Positions 1 through 10,095 of a stretch of 64,000 bases of DNA are shown one piece after another (the stretch's first letter is position 1; the number at the start of each line of letters is the position of its first letter). The notes below the pieces were generated by a model. The model was not told the origin of the DNA and did not search any database. It saw nothing but the letters and a program-made list of their open reading frames with translations. The stretch is from assembly GCF_024679095.1 (NCBI RefSeq), contig NC_066531.1:9650962-9714961 (forward strand), read 5' to 3'. Origin of the DNA: Eriocheir sinensis (taxonomy: Eukaryota > Arthropoda > Malacostraca > Decapoda > Varunidae). The translations under genes and the position numbers were made by a program.

Positions 1-35
1 AGAGAGAGAGAGAGAGAATTATTTATCTTAAGAAA

Positions 36-600
36 AAAACGTTCCTGCAAAATAATGGCCCAGTTTTCTTAAATACATAATAATAACTTAGTATTCGTAA
101 ATGCAAATTAATAGCCCAGTTTTATTAAATGCATAATAATAACTTACTATTCGTAAATGCATAATAATAGCCTAGTATTCCTAAATGCAAAATAATAGCC
201 TAGTATTCCTAAATGCAAAATAATAGCCTAGTTTACGAAATGCAAAATACTACTTATTATTCCTAAATGCAAAATAATACTTAGTATTCCTAAATGCAAA
301 ATAATACTTAGTATTCCTAAATGCAAACTATTAGTTTAGTATTCCTAAATGCGTAAGAGCCTACTAGTTCCCTAAATGCAAAATAATAGCTCATTATTCC
401 TAAATGCAAAATAATATTTTAGTATTCCTAAATGCATAATAGCCTACTAGTTTGATAAATGCAAAATAATAGCCTAGTGTCCTAAATGCAAAATAATAGT
501 TTTGTATTCGTAAATGCAAAATGATTGCTTGGTATTCCTAAATAGCCTAGTCTTCATGAATTCGAATTAATAGCATGATTTAACTAAATGCAAAATTATA
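36..600. repeat. 28-bp AT-rich minisatellite
   Basis: About 18 imperfect copies of a 28-bp unit built on 'aaatgcaaaataatagcct' followed by 'agtattcct'. Unit length drifts by a few bases and copies near 540-600 are degenerate. No ORF of note. An (AG)n tract ends at position 17 just before it. The stretch 600-800 holds no recognisable gene. Confidence 0.9.
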
Positions 601-800
601 AGCTAGCGTACACGGTAAAATTATAATGTATTTGTCTTGACTACTTCATTGGCTTATTAGCAAGTTATTACAGATTGTAAAACTCTTCCCACTTATCATT
701 TATTACAGAAGTTGCAGATACGGTATAACATGCAGAAAACCTTACATCATACGAATAAAATCCAATATTCCTCAAAACAACTCACTTCGTTCCAAGGAGA

Positions 801-827
801 TCACGACCCCCAGGTTAAGAACCGCTG
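801..827. mobile_element. hAT-type terminal inverted repeat, one end only
   Basis: Read on the minus strand this begins CAGCGGTTCTTAACC and continues into GGGGGTCGTGA, the terminal pattern of many hAT elements and their MITEs (CAG-GGTTCT-AACC then a GGGTCG motif). The partner end was not found between 1 and 800, so this is either a truncated element or an end whose partner lies outside the window. No transposase is associated with it. Confidence 0.5.
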
Positions 828-1084
828 AATGGACCGTACTGGCTATCAGTTCGCCTCTTCGCCGCCAGAGGCCACTTGCGTGCGATACAGGTCAAAAGAA
901 AAAGAAGAAGCGGCGACGTATGTAAACAAACATTGGCTGACGGAGCGGCCGTGGTCCCACAGCTGGATCTGGATCTGGATTAATGATGCGCAGGGCACCT
1001 GTATAGGTGCATAACACGCATATGTGTTGGCTGTTGGGGGGACGGGGGACCCGAGTGTGCAGGGGAGGGAAGTGAATCAAGTGT

Positions 1085-1195
1085 AATTGTTAGTGTTGGT
1101 GTGTTGTGGTGACAAGTGAGTATGTACTTGTTTTTTTAATGAATCTATTGCAACACAGTCTAAAATCTGTTGAGGGAGGCTGTTCCAGTCACGTA
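1085..1195 (-). pseudogene. LINE ORF2 C-terminal fragment
   Basis: A short minus-strand reading contains DWNSLPQQILDCVAIDSLKK, which fits the extreme C-terminus of CR1/L2-type LINE ORF2 proteins (W-N-x-L-P, then a segment ending in x-F/L-K-x-x-L). Only about 35 residues are recognisable. It abuts a different LINE fragment on the other strand at about 1,190. Probably a 5'-truncated insertion. Confidence 0.5.
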
Positions 1196-1443
1196 TGTGG
1201 CGTATGTGGCCTGGACCACACACGCCTCGACGCTCACCTCCACCATTGAGCACCTGCTGCTGCACTGCCCACGCCACCACTCCCAGCGAGTGCTGCTCCG
1301 ACACCAACTCCGCGCCCTGGACATGCCCACCCTTGACCTGCCCACGTTGCTGGCGGCGGCAGGCGTCCACCCCTCACGGCAGGACTGTCATCCGCCTCAC
1401 CGGCGCCTTCCTTAATAGGACGGGGCAGCTGACGCGCCTGTGA
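1170..1443 (+). pseudogene. LINE C-terminus (R1/I-type), frameshifted
   Basis: The plus strand encodes EHLLLHCPRHHSQRVLLRHQ followed by a segment with LPTLLAAAGVHPSRQ. This is the post-RT/RNase H C-terminal zone of R1/I-group LINEs, where an H-x4-C half of a zinc motif is followed by a short helical tail. A frameshift near 1,370 moves the reading to a second frame that ends RLTGAFLNRTGQLTRL just before a stop at 1,443. The upstream RT is absent, so this is a 5'-truncated dead copy. It resembles the C-terminal region after the RNase H of LINE-F (36,780-36,970) in layout. Confidence 0.6.
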
Positions 1444-1789
1444 AGCCCTCACAGGACGACACCAGGGCTCATGTGAGCGACTAGATCGCCGCGGCCCGAA
1501 ACAACAACATACTTCATTTTGGGACAATGCCTGCGTAGGGGTGCTCTTATTTAGGCTGTGGGCGGGTGAATTCAGGTTCTTCAAATCAGGAGAACCCAGT
1601 TTATTACATACCATTTCCACCCAGCAAGTACTATCCAGACAAACACTGCCTGTGGTGGAGACTGTGTGGTCTTGCAAATCGTGTGGAGGCTCCGACGTTC
1701 AAGTAAGCCCAAAAGTTTATCTGTAGCAAACATTTCGTTGGTGGTAATGGTGAGTACTAAATAACCGTATATTAAGTATGGGGTTCACC

Positions 1790-1953
1790 TCCAACTCGGA
1801 CCATTGCCTACTTGGACCATTGCCAACTCGGACCATCTCCAACTCGGACCGGACCGGCACCAACTCGGACCGTCTCCAACTCGGACCGGACCGGCACCAA
1901 CTCGGACCACAAGATACCAACTCGGACCACAATAGTGGACCAACTCGGACCAG
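1790..1953. repeat. Left inverted array, CCAACTCGGACC unit
   Basis: About nine copies of the 12-bp core with spacers of 0-8 bp (for example CATCT, GGCA). It is the inverted counterpart of the array at 2,592-2,738 and could form a long, imperfect hairpin stem with it. Confidence 0.85.
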
Positions 1954-2190
1954 ATCTAGATATCAATGAATAGAACAAAAGGTAAAAACAAAAGCTTTGA
2001 AACAACAAAGCTCCCGATCTAAGAATTTTGTTTGAAATTTCTTATTAACAAACCTAAAATTACAAAAACTTAAAACAACAAGGTTAAGAAAAAAAAATTA
2101 AAATGTAGTAGTTGAAAAACAAAAGTATAAAAGCTTTGAAACAATAAAATTCACGTGTAACATTAAGACAATAACATTCACGGCAATGTA

Positions 2191-2445
2191 ATGAGAAACT
2201 GCCTTCTGGGAGAACAATTAAAAGTTCAAGAAGTAATATTCGATTTTGAGGAATGTGTTTGGCGGGCTATCCCAGACGTTTTCTCAGATGTGGTTATGCG
2301 TGGTTGTGCAGGAAGTTTATATTTTAAACTTTTCCTGATATTTTCTTTAATTTATTATACTGCATCCTTTGCCTTCAAGAATAGAACTACTAAATATAGA
2401 CTAGAATATGCAAAAGGTTTATTTGATGAAATCACCGGACGCTAG
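2191..2445 (+). pseudogene. Mutator-like (MULE) transposase fragment
   Basis: An 84-residue open frame contains VIFDFEECVWRAIPDVF and then MRGCAGSLYF. MULE transposases carry the second catalytic Asp in a D-F-E-x-A context followed after about 20 residues by G-C-x-F-H-F. The Asp-Phe-Glu and the Gly-Cys are present here, but the usual Phe-His after the Cys is not. The rest of the DDE fold (first Asp, last Glu) was not found. The fragment sits inside inverted repeat arrays, which supports a transposon origin. It is certainly not functional; a chance match is possible since only about 30 residues are diagnostic. Confidence 0.42.
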
Positions 2446-2591
2446 AACACAATTTGTTTAGAGTTCAGTAATTTACACTTACATGTTTAATTTCCTTGAT
2501 ATACTGCACAGAAAGCTGTAATCTCACCTGTCGGGGACGCACTATATCTAAACACTTGTCCACGATGGTTCAAGTTTGTAATAAAAACTGC

Positions 2592-2738
2592 CAGAGTTGG
2601 TCGTTCAGAATGATCCGAGTTGGTTGATATAATCCTCCGAGTTGATCGTTCAAAATGGTCCGAGTTGGTTGAGATGACGGTCTGAGTTGGTATTTCAGAT
2701 TGGTCCGAGTTGGAGATGGTCCTAATTGGACCAATCAG
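2592..2738. repeat. Right inverted array, GGTCCGAGTTGG unit
   Basis: Five or six diverged copies of the reverse complement of the left array unit, spaced by about 20-25 bp with a recurring 'gttcagaatg' type spacer. More degenerate than the left array. Confidence 0.8.
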
Positions 2739-4010
2739 TTTGACATCAGTGTGCTGTAAATCTTTTGAAGGAATAATTGTCTCAACTTACTTCTTATTTG
2801 GAAGATAATAACTTACTTTCACAGCATCAGTATGGTTTTAGATCGGGTAGATCAGTTTTCAAGCAACTGTTGTTTACTTATGACTATGTGACTCATTTCT
2901 GTGATAGTGGTATGTCAGTGGATGTGATATTTTTTGATTTCAAGAAAGCTTTTGATGTTGTTAATCATAGATGGGGGGTGTTTGCTGGGATGGCTGAAAG
3001 ACTATTTGAGTGGGAGAAAGATGCAAGTAGTTGTCCATGGAAGTAAGAGTTATAGAGCGGATGTAAGCAGTGGTGTTCCCCAAGGGTCGGTAATTGGTCC
3101 CTTGCTTTTTCTCATTTACATTAATCATGTTGTTTCAGAACTAAATTGAAAGTTTTGTTTATTTGCTGATGATCTTAAATTATACCTAGCTACTGAAATT
3201 TCTAAGTCTAACCAATTAATTTCTCACAATATTTTGCAGAGAGACAAACACTCTTTACAACACAAGCAGCTCTTGGGGTTTATCTTTCTCAGTTGGTAAA
3301 TGTGCCAGAATGAACTTTTGTAGGAATTTCCTTTATGCTCCTTTACCATATTCTATTGGAAACCAACCCATACAAGATATAGATAACTATAAGGATCTTG
3401 GGGTTAGGGTGCATTCCTCCCTAAAGTTTCATTTGCATGTGAGAGAAATCACTGGCAAGGCTGGAGGCATTGGTTACAATATTCTAAAGGGTACTCTTTG
3501 CAGATCTCCTGATTTCATGAAGGCAGTTTTTATCTCGCATATTCGCCGTATCTTGGACTTTGCCTATGTGGTTTGATTCACTGGTTATACAGGAGACATT
3601 AGGCTTTTAGAAAATGTTCAGAGGAGGTGGACCAAGAAAATTACCGGATTCCATGATCTGCCATATAGTGAACGCCTCGCTAGATTGAGTCTTTATTCCA
3701 TTAAAGGAAGATTAATTAGAGCTGATCTCATTATGGTGTTCAACATTCTGAAAGGGTTTTGTCCGAATCTAGGTCACCTCTTCGCTAGAAAACTCAACAG
3801 AGACACAAGAGGCCACTCCTTTAAGCTTTTTGTTCCTCGTTACAACACTGATGTTTGTTTCTTCTCTGTGCGGGTCATTAGCATTTGGAATAATTTACGA
3901 ATCAGTTGTCGTGGTGAATTCTGTTAATGCTTACAAACGGCATCTCCACACTTCTCTCGGTCAAATTTTGTATGATTTTGATTGACTTTGGGTTGTTGAG
4001 TATCTCTTTG
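2739..4010 (+). pseudogene. 5'-truncated LINE reverse transcriptase, decayed
   Basis: The reading starts inside the RT domain with PISLTSVCCKSFERIIVSQL, followed by QYGFRSGRS, then VDVIFFDFKKAFDVVNH (catalytic block A). After a frameshift near 2,985 comes DVSSGVPQGSVIGPLLFLIY, then FADD at about 3,160 in another frame. The C-terminal half includes YSERLARLSLYSIKGR and a W-N-N-L end near 3,895. At least three frameshifts and several stops break it. The motif set (GVPQGSVLGP, FADD) places it in the CR1/L2/Jockey group. The same family is seen at 40,635-43,440 on the minus strand. 4,010-4,220 is likely its 3' UTR or unassigned. Confidence 0.75.
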
Positions 4011-4224
4011 ACTTGTAAACTTGTGTCCTGTGCTGTGCTGTGTCTCCACTCGGGATTGCCAACCTGACTATATTGTCTTGGCACTTGCTCAAGAGTATTA
4101 TGGCAGTTGTTTGTGTGGTCTTGGTGATGCCACATTAGCCAACCATCAGAACATCTAAAGGACAATCTACTAGCTGTCTTGGTTGGAGGCGTCACCTGAT
4201 TCTAGATGGGGTTCTCTGGCCCCA

Positions 4225-4720
4225 TATAGGTAAGAAATCTAGGTAGGTAATTAAGTATAGGGATGAGCTAGAGCAGGATAGAACACGCAGTAATTGACAA
4301 CTTAGAAAAATATAGATTTAGGAGGGAAATAGGCAGGCAGGCATCAGTCAGACTGGGGTGCTTTAGGGGGCCATGTCATCTAGTGGCTGGAGGGGTCCCG
4401 GGGCCATATAAGCTAAAATATCAAAATAGTTAAATAATACACATTGGCAATAATTAATTAGTCCAGGGGCCCATTTACCTTGGGGGGCCCATAGGCCAGT
4501 CCGACCCTGGCAGGCATTAGTTTAGTAATAGGGTGGTGAGGGATTGGAACAGACTCAGCAATCACATGAGAGCAGGGACGATAGCTTGTTATAAGAGTAG
4601 ACTTGATAGCTACATGGACGAGGATGACAGGTGGTAGTGGGAGGGAATCTGGAGCTGCCATGTGTAGGCCATTCGGCTCTTGCAGTCTCCATAATTATGT
4701 GCTTGGGTTAATGTGTTTAA
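4225..4720 (+). mobile_element. CR1 LINE 3' end, interrupted by a MITE
   Basis: The stretch matches the tail of the large CR1 at 49,600-49,850, including 'gaacacgcagtaat', 'tagtaatagggtggtg', 'gtggacgaggatgacagg' and 'cggctcttgcagtctcc'. Only the last 60 or so codons and the 3' UTR are kept, so it is a typical 5'-truncated insertion. A 165-bp hAT MITE splits it at 4,345-4,509; removing the MITE and one 8-bp repeat restores the match. Confidence 0.85.
4345..4509. mobile_element. 165-bp hAT MITE with 8-bp TSD
   Basis: The left end reads CAGTCAGACTGGGGTG and the right end, reverse complemented, reads CAGGGTCGGACTGGCC, giving an imperfect 16-bp terminal inverted repeat of hAT type. The 8 bp GCAGGCAT at 4,337-4,344 is repeated exactly at 4,510-4,517. 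The host sequence with one copy removed matches the uninterrupted CR1 tail near 49,660. No coding capacity, so it must have been mobilised in trans. Confidence 0.9.
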
Positions 4721-4734
4721 ATCTAGTATAGCGG

Positions 4735-4797
4735 ACAGCGGGGCCGCGGGAAGAGGGGAGGCATCCAGTTAGCAAGTTCAGAAGAGCAGTCAGCGTG
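4735..4797 (-). mobile_element. LINE-B scrap
   Basis: About 60 bp ('gggaggcatccagttagcaag', 'agcagtcagcgtgaaaa') matches the edge of the two larger LINE-B copies at 52,683 and 59,085. Too short to code for anything. 4,800-5,000 holds nothing I recognise. Confidence 0.6.
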
Positions 4798-5005
4798 AAA
4801 ATTATTAGACTTTCCACATTATCATTATTTATATATATCACTTATCCCCGGCTGGCATCCTATCGTAATAAATGTAGCTTCACACCAGGCTGCGTCCTCT
4901 TTTTCACCACAAAGGGACATGATTTGAGGCTCCGACTGGTAAACGTAGCGGCGAGGGAAAAAACAAAAACATACAGAAAGTCGGTATTCTTCTCGGGGCA
5001 AGGTA

Positions 5006-5299
5006 TCATTCCCTACATCTTGCACGCCACATGCTCTCCAGGAACTCTTTCACCGCCTCAATCACTCGTCCACTCGTCTCTCCACTCAGCCCCAGCAGCA
5101 GCACCATCCACTCCCTTACCGTCCTCCCATTCACTCCACGTCCCATCTCACTCAGAAACACCTGCATCATCTTCGTTCTCTCCCTGTCATACTTCTTACA
5201 TTCCAGCACTACATGCTGCACAGTCTCGTCCACACCCCTGCCACACATCTGGCACACTTTGCTGCGGGACTCAGACCATCTATAGTTTCCTGCATTCAC
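5006..5299 (-). pseudogene. LINE C-terminal zinc-motif fragment
   Basis: A 97-residue minus-strand reading contains VCQMCGRGVDETVQHVVLEC, a C-x2-C-x9-H-x4-C arrangement typical of the C-terminus of LINE ORF2 proteins, then KKYDRERTKMMQVFL. It is probably the end of the same family as the pieces at 9,555-10,075 and 39,352-39,590. No RT remains upstream in this copy. Confidence 0.65.
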
Positions 5300-5494
5300 C
5301 TAAAGGCGGCTTTACACCTGGCAATTCCTGGCCGGCAATACAGCCGCGACGATCTAGCTGCTAGACCAGCTGGGTGCTCTCGGGACAAGTACGTTCACAC
5401 GTGGGAGGAGCCGCCGGGAGCATCAAGACGTAAACTGCTAGTAAATGCAAGAGCATGAATTCATCCCAGACACCCCAAAAGGCTACTAACATAT
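5300..5494. other. Unassigned; possible Harbinger-type end
   Basis: The stretch starts 'taaaggcggctttacacctgg'. An AGGCGGCTTTACAC terminus next to TAA would suit a PIF/Harbinger MITE (3-bp TWA target duplication), but no matching second end was found before the Gypsy-1 LTR begins. No ORF. Confidence 0.25.
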
Positions 5495-5901
5495 TGTTGT
5501 GCTGGAAGCTTCCCCCGGCGTCCATGGGCCTCTAGAAGGCTCCGGGAGGAGCGAGCAGGGGGGCGGGGAGCAAGGCGACCCGTCCGCGCCCCGCGGGGCT
5601 AGCGGCCAGGCGCCAGGCGGGAAGTGTTGCCAACTCGCACATATTTTTGCTACATGTTCTTGTATGATCTAAAATATACTGTAACGTTCTAGACTGTACT
5701 GTTCTGGATATATATAGGAGAAGAGGGCGAGAGGGGACAGTCCCAGTCATAGTAAGCTAGTGGTAAGTGAAGAGTCAGAGTGAAGCGTACTACTGAGGAA
5801 GAATATTAAACTACAGAAGCTGTGCAAAGTGTTTACATATCTCCCTCCCACGGAGTCTCCTGACGGCGACACGGAACCCAAGTAACACGTCCGGCATAAC
5901 A
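5495..5901 (+). repeat. Gypsy-1 5' LTR (407 bp)
   Basis: Starts TGTTGTGCTGGAAGC and ends CGGCATAACA, i.e. TG...CA. A TATA-like run (ATATATATAGG, 5,708-5,718) about 210 bp in is the likely promoter element of the LTR. The GC-rich first half (cccgcggggctagcggccagg) and AT-rich second half are preserved in both LTRs where they overlap. Confidence 0.9.
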
Positions 5902-5918
5902 TTGGCGTCAGGAGTGCA
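5902..5918 (+). other. Gypsy-1 primer-binding site
   Basis: TTGGCGTCAGGAGTGC directly follows the LTR. TGG plus GCGTCAGGA resembles the complement of an arthropod tRNA-Leu 3' end (TGGTGTCAGGA) with one change; the tRNA assignment is an inference. Confidence 0.55.
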
Positions 5919-5936
5919 GGCATTTGTTTTTTCGCC

Positions 5937-8327
5937 ATGGAGACTCGTTCCCAAGCTGCCCAGAGGGACGACGTGTTGACTGAACTCTTGGAAGCTTTGA
6001 GACTACAGGGGGAGAAACAAGAAAGAGCACACCAAGAACTCAAAGAACAACAAGAAAGAGCACAGCAACAACAAGAAAGAGCACAACAACAACAAGAAGG
6101 AACACTCCAAGAACTCAAAGAACAACAAGAAAGAGCACAGCAACAACAAGGAACACTCCAATAACTCAAAGAACAGCTAGAAGATCGCTTCACGGGAGTA
6201 CAGCAACAGCTACAAGCAGTACAAGATGGAAGTGAGTCAGTACGAAGAGAAATGACTGATGTGACCACGAAGTTAGGACAACGCCTGATAGAAGTGGAGA
6301 AAGAACACACAAATCTTCAACAAGAGATGGAGGTGGTACGGGAGACGACACACAAAGAAATATTAGAAGTGCAGGGAAAGGTGAACCGTACTGAACAGGC
6401 AGTTTGTGACGTAAGTGACAGAGTGAAGGCCCTTGAAGACTGCTTGGCTGGAAACGGACAGCCAGTGCCTTTTATACTGGATTGTGATGCCAGTGATGAG
6501 GGGATTGGTGGAGTGCTGTCCCAGGCATGTGCCGACATGGAACGGGTTGTGGCCTACTCCAGCAAGAAGCTCTCCCCAGCCGAAAAAAACTATTGCGTGA
6601 CCCGGAAAGAACTCCTGGCAGTAGTCAAGAGCCTTGACTTTTTCCATGCTTACCTGTACGGTGCAACTTTCACCATCCGCACGGATCACGCTGCATTGCG
6701 GTGGTTGAAGTCACTGAAAAACCCTGAGGGCCAGCTTGCTCGCTGGATAGGTAAACTAGAGCAGCACTACTACACTATCGTGCACCGATCTGGGCTAACA
6801 CACGGTAACGCGGACAGCTTGAGCCGGCGCCCCTGCCTACCTGAGTGTCAACATTGCCTCCAGAGGGAAAGCGTCCAGAATATGTGCCGCCGCACTACAA
6901 TGGAACAGACAGCGGAAGTGCCATGGGAAGACTTGGGAAAACTGCAGCAGGAGGACCGAGATCTGAGACCAATTATGGAGTGGCCGAGTCAATCGTCAAC
7001 GCGACCTGGGTGGGAAGTAATCTCGAGAGAAAGCCCTACCACCAAGAATTACTGGACTCAGTGGGACACTCTTCGGATGGACAACGGGGTGTTACAGTGA
7101 CGCTGGGTCTCTCATGATGGTCTTGACCACTACTGGTCCACGGTGCTACCTATGAAGTCCCGGGAAGGCGTCCTGAAAGAAATGCACGACAGCATCACCA
7201 GCGGACACCTTGGGGTAAAGAAGACACTGAGTCGCCTGCGCCAAAGGTTCTACTGGGTTGGCATGAGGAAGGACGTGGAAGAAAGGTGTCACGCGTGTGA
7301 GGTGTGCTGTGCAAAGAAGGGCCCCAAGAAGCGTCACCGTGCCCCATTGCAACTATACCAGGTTGGAGCCCCCATGGAACGGGTGGCAGTGGATATAGCA
7401 GGACCCTTGCCTCTGACGACGAACGGAAATAGGTACATCTGCGTCACAATGGATTACTTCACCGAGTGGCCGGAAGCCTACGCCATCCCTGACCAGGAAG
7501 CCACTACCATCGCTAAGGTATTGGTGGAGGAGTTCTTCTGTCGCTTCGATGTGCCTAACGAGCTCCATTCCGACTAGGGAAGGAATTTTGAGTCAACAGT
7601 CCTTGCTGAGTGCTGCAAGCTCCTGGGTATCAAGAAGACCCGGACCACCCCTCTGCACCCACAGTCAGATGGAATGGTGGAGAGGTTTAATTGGACGTTG
7701 GGCCAGGAGTTGGCCAAGCAGTGCAACAATGATCAGTCTTCATGGGATCAGAAGCTGCCTGCGCTCCTCATGGCCTACAGGTCTGCCGCCCACGACACTA
7801 CGGGGTATTCACCGGCAAAGCTGATGTTTGGACGTGAGCTGCGATTGCCGGTGGACCTACTGACATGAAGGCCTCCTGGGGAAAGCCTTCCAAGGGACGC
7901 CTCCAGTTTTGCTCGTCAACTAGAGCAACGGCGGGAAGAGGTGCACCATCAAGTCCGTGGTGCCTTGAAGTTCTCCGGGGAGGCCATGAAGCGCGGTTAC
8001 AATATGAGGGCAAGCTACGTTGACTTCAAGGAAGGAGACCAAGTCTGGCTTTACATCCCACAGAGGAAGAAAGGACAGTCTCCGAAGTTACAGAGCCCCT
8101 GGGAAGGCCCTTATACTGTGCTAGATCGCCTCTCCGACGTGACCTACCGAATCCGGAGAACAGAAAGGACCAAGCCGAAAGTTGTCGACGTCAACCGGCT
8201 ATGGAGGTGCCACGGTCCGGGAAACTACACCTGGAACAACTACAGACACGCAGCAGCCGACGAAAACGCAAGGGACGTCCAGGACCGAGAGGAGGTCGAC
8301 GACGACATAGGTCTTCTGGACCTTTAA
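5937..8327 (+). pseudogene. Gypsy-1 gag N-terminus fused to RNase H-integrase
   Basis: One frame runs the whole way with four in-frame stops (6,162, 7,098, 7,575 and 7,866) and no frameshift. Residues 1-175 are a Gln/Glu-rich coiled coil with repeats of EQQERAQQQQ, the start of a gag-like protein. At about 6,463 it passes directly into an RNase H domain (FILDCDASDEGIGG, TRKELLAV, FTIRTDHAAL, HGNADSLSRR). Integrase follows: a zinc-binding HHCC segment (SGHLGVKKTLSRLRQRF, CHACEVCC), then DDE residues in AVDIAGPLP, LHSD and GMVERFN. No chromodomain is seen at the C-terminus. Protease and RT are absent through a clean in-frame deletion. The stop at 7,575 falls just after the second catalytic Asp. 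Cannot encode a working element. Confidence 0.88.
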
Positions 8328-8540
8328 GCCGAGGGAGATAACCTCCCGGCTTCGGCAGATGTTCCAGGGACACCCCAAGAGGCGGACGACGACGAGGCGC
8401 ACCAGGAGACAGACGCGCAGGAGGCACCGAGCAGAAGACAGAGACAACGCAGGCGTCCACAGCTATACGACGATTATTATATTTTTGATTAATTTTCTTA
8501 AGTTTGTATATAGTTATGTGTGTGATCGGGACGATCACAA

Positions 8541-8557
8541 TTAAGAGGGGGGGATAG
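8541..8557 (+). other. Gypsy-1 polypurine tract
   Basis: TTAAGAGGGGGGGATAG directly precedes the TGTTGTGC start of the 3' LTR, the expected place for the plus-strand primer tract. Confidence 0.7.
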
Positions 8558-8750
8558 TGTTGTGCTGGAAGCTTCCCCCGGCGTCCATGGGCCTCTAGAA
8601 GGCTCCGGGAGGAGCGAGCAGGGGGGCGGGGAGCAAGGCGAGCCGTCCGCGCCCCGCGGGGCTAGCGGCCAGGCGCCAGGCGGGAAGTGTTGCCAACTCG
8701 CACATATTTTTGCTACATGTTCTTGTATGATCTAAAATATACTGTAACGT
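8558..8750 (+). repeat. Gypsy-1 3' LTR, truncated
   Basis: Identical in length to the first 193 bp of the 5' LTR and nearly identical in sequence, then breaks at 'actgtaacgt' into unrelated DNA. The R/U5 half and its TATA box are gone. Confidence 0.9.
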
Positions 8751-9550
8751 CAGCTGTTTCGACAAAAGTCACGTATGACTTGGTATAAGTGACTTTGGTT
8801 TCAACAGGACACCGCGACTGCCATTACGCCACTCGTATACAAGGCTCAAAATCACATAATACTTGTGCTTGAGTTTCAGAAAGTATAATGTTTTTCCTTT
8901 TACTCTTTTTCTAAGTAAATTATTTCATATTTTTTATCATTTTAGGATATTCTTCAAGCAAAACTTCAAATTGTACCGTTGACAAGTAAAATTGTACCGT
9001 TCTATGCAAATTGTACCAAAAATGGCTTTATTTTGGAATGTAGGACCACAGTACCATTAGCTTCAAAATGTACCATTTTGGTACAATTGTACCACAGGTG
9101 GCAACACTGCAAGTCACTCTGCTTCAAAACTGCGACCGGTACGCGCAGGGGGCGGCTCGGGGGCGGAGCAGCGGGATGACGTCACTTGAAGCTAAAAAAA
9201 AAAATACCCGCCAGTTCAGGGGTGACTAAAGCTGCTGCCGTGTGTGCACTCTGGATGTGCACGCTTGCTTTCTTTCACAGCGCGTTCAGGCAAGCCACTG
9301 ATGAAAAAAAATATGCCTTTTTATTGTGCTATTGCGTGACTGTAATTCCAATGCCTACAAACGGCGGTGTGGGGTGTGAGGGAGGGCATGTTGAAGTGAT
9401 TGATTTAAATTAGTCCGCCTTTCTTCGTTTTCTCTAAATCCCTGTTTCTACATTCTCTAGTTTGGCTCCAAGCAACGTCACGCATAAACCACGCCTCGGC
9501 CGTGTCTCCTCCCACAAACCTGCGTATGACTTGACTTTGTATAGCTATAT
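8751..9550. other. Intergenic, no gene recognised
   Basis: AT-rich to mixed sequence. Between 8,970 and 9,105 the word 'ttgtacc' or its reverse complement recurs, including a small palindrome (accattttggtacaattgtacc), which may be the end of an unknown DNA element. 9,140-9,200 is GC-rich with a TGACGTCA site. No convincing ORF. Confidence 0.4.
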
Positions 9551-9554
9551 AGAC

Positions 9555-10075
9555 TTAGGCATTCACATCCAGACACTGCGCTCTAGCACGGAAACGAAGA
9601 TCACCTCCCAGGCTTCCCTTATACCACACCTCACATTCTGGGGCCTCTTTCTCCCTGTACCAGTCGAAGGTTTCCTTTCTTTCCATCTCATTCTTCCACT
9701 TGCTCAATCCCTCATCTTTTACTGCCATATCTATCACATTCTTCCACTTTCTTACATCCCACTCAAACCCCTCTCCATTTCTGTTTGTTATTCTCCATTC
9801 AAACACATCTTGCCTATCTTCAAAGGGTCGGTACACCCACCTACTTAGCGCTACATTTCCGTCTATCATCTCACTTTATATCTCAAGGTTGCCTTTACTA
9901 GTCTTTCCCTTAAAGTGCTCCATCCCATGTCACCCCTAAAAGCCTCTACTGCTACAAACCTTGGTGCATTCAGTGCCATTCTTGCTACCTTATTCTGCCC
10001 CACTTCCAATTTTGCTATCTCACTGTCGTTCCATGTCATCACATCCATTCCATACATAATGCTCGGGACAGCCAC
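9555..10075 (-). pseudogene. LINE ORF2 C-terminal region, two frames
   Basis: The minus strand reads MYGMDVMTWNDSEIAKLEVG then QNKVARMALNAPRFVAVEAF and RGDMGWSTLRERLVK, the conserved thumb/post-RT region of a LINE family common in arthropods. After a frameshift near 9,868 the second frame gives WRITNRNGEGFEW and ends near 9,560. The RT core is missing. Belongs with the pieces at 5,006 and 39,352. Confidence 0.7.
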
Positions 10076-10095
10076 ACTCTTCCAAACCTCAATGC

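Larger units (their letters stand above)
1790..2740. mobile_element. MULE/Foldback-like DNA transposon remnant
   Basis: Two arrays of the same short unit face each other: CCAACTCGGACC repeated on the left (1,790-1,953) and its reverse complement GGTCCGAGTTGG repeated on the right (2,592-2,738). They enclose about 640 bp of AT-rich DNA with a Mutator-like transposase fragment. Long terminal inverted repeats made of internal tandem units are the hallmark of Foldback elements, some of which carry MULE-type transposases. A LINE fragment begins directly at the right end. The assignment is an inference from these two signals. Confidence 0.5.
5495..8750 (+). mobile_element. Gypsy-1: internally deleted Ty3/Gypsy element
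   Basis: A 5' LTR (5,495-5,901), a primer-binding site, one mostly continuous frame, a purine tract and a truncated 3' LTR (8,558-8,750). The internal region is only about 2.65 kb, roughly half of what a Gypsy element needs, because protease, RT and most of gag are missing. Over the shared 193 bp the two LTRs differ at a single base that I can see (c/g in 'ggcga[c/g]ccgtccg'), so the insertion is young even though the element is defective. The 3' LTR loss means no target duplication can be checked. Confidence 0.9.

Noticed and set aside
36..600. CRISPR-like array of 28-bp repeats
   Set aside because: Units are contiguous without unique spacers, degenerate, and the window is eukaryotic. The 25-bp array at 62,654 is rejected for the same reason.
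829..1014. 61-codon plus-strand ORF after the hAT end
   Set aside because: No recognisable domain, no splice signals and short enough to arise by chance.
5747..6310. Cys/Ser-rich minus-strand ORF of 187 codons
   Set aside because: Antisense of the Gln-rich coiled-coil repeat in Gypsy-1; low-complexity shadow.
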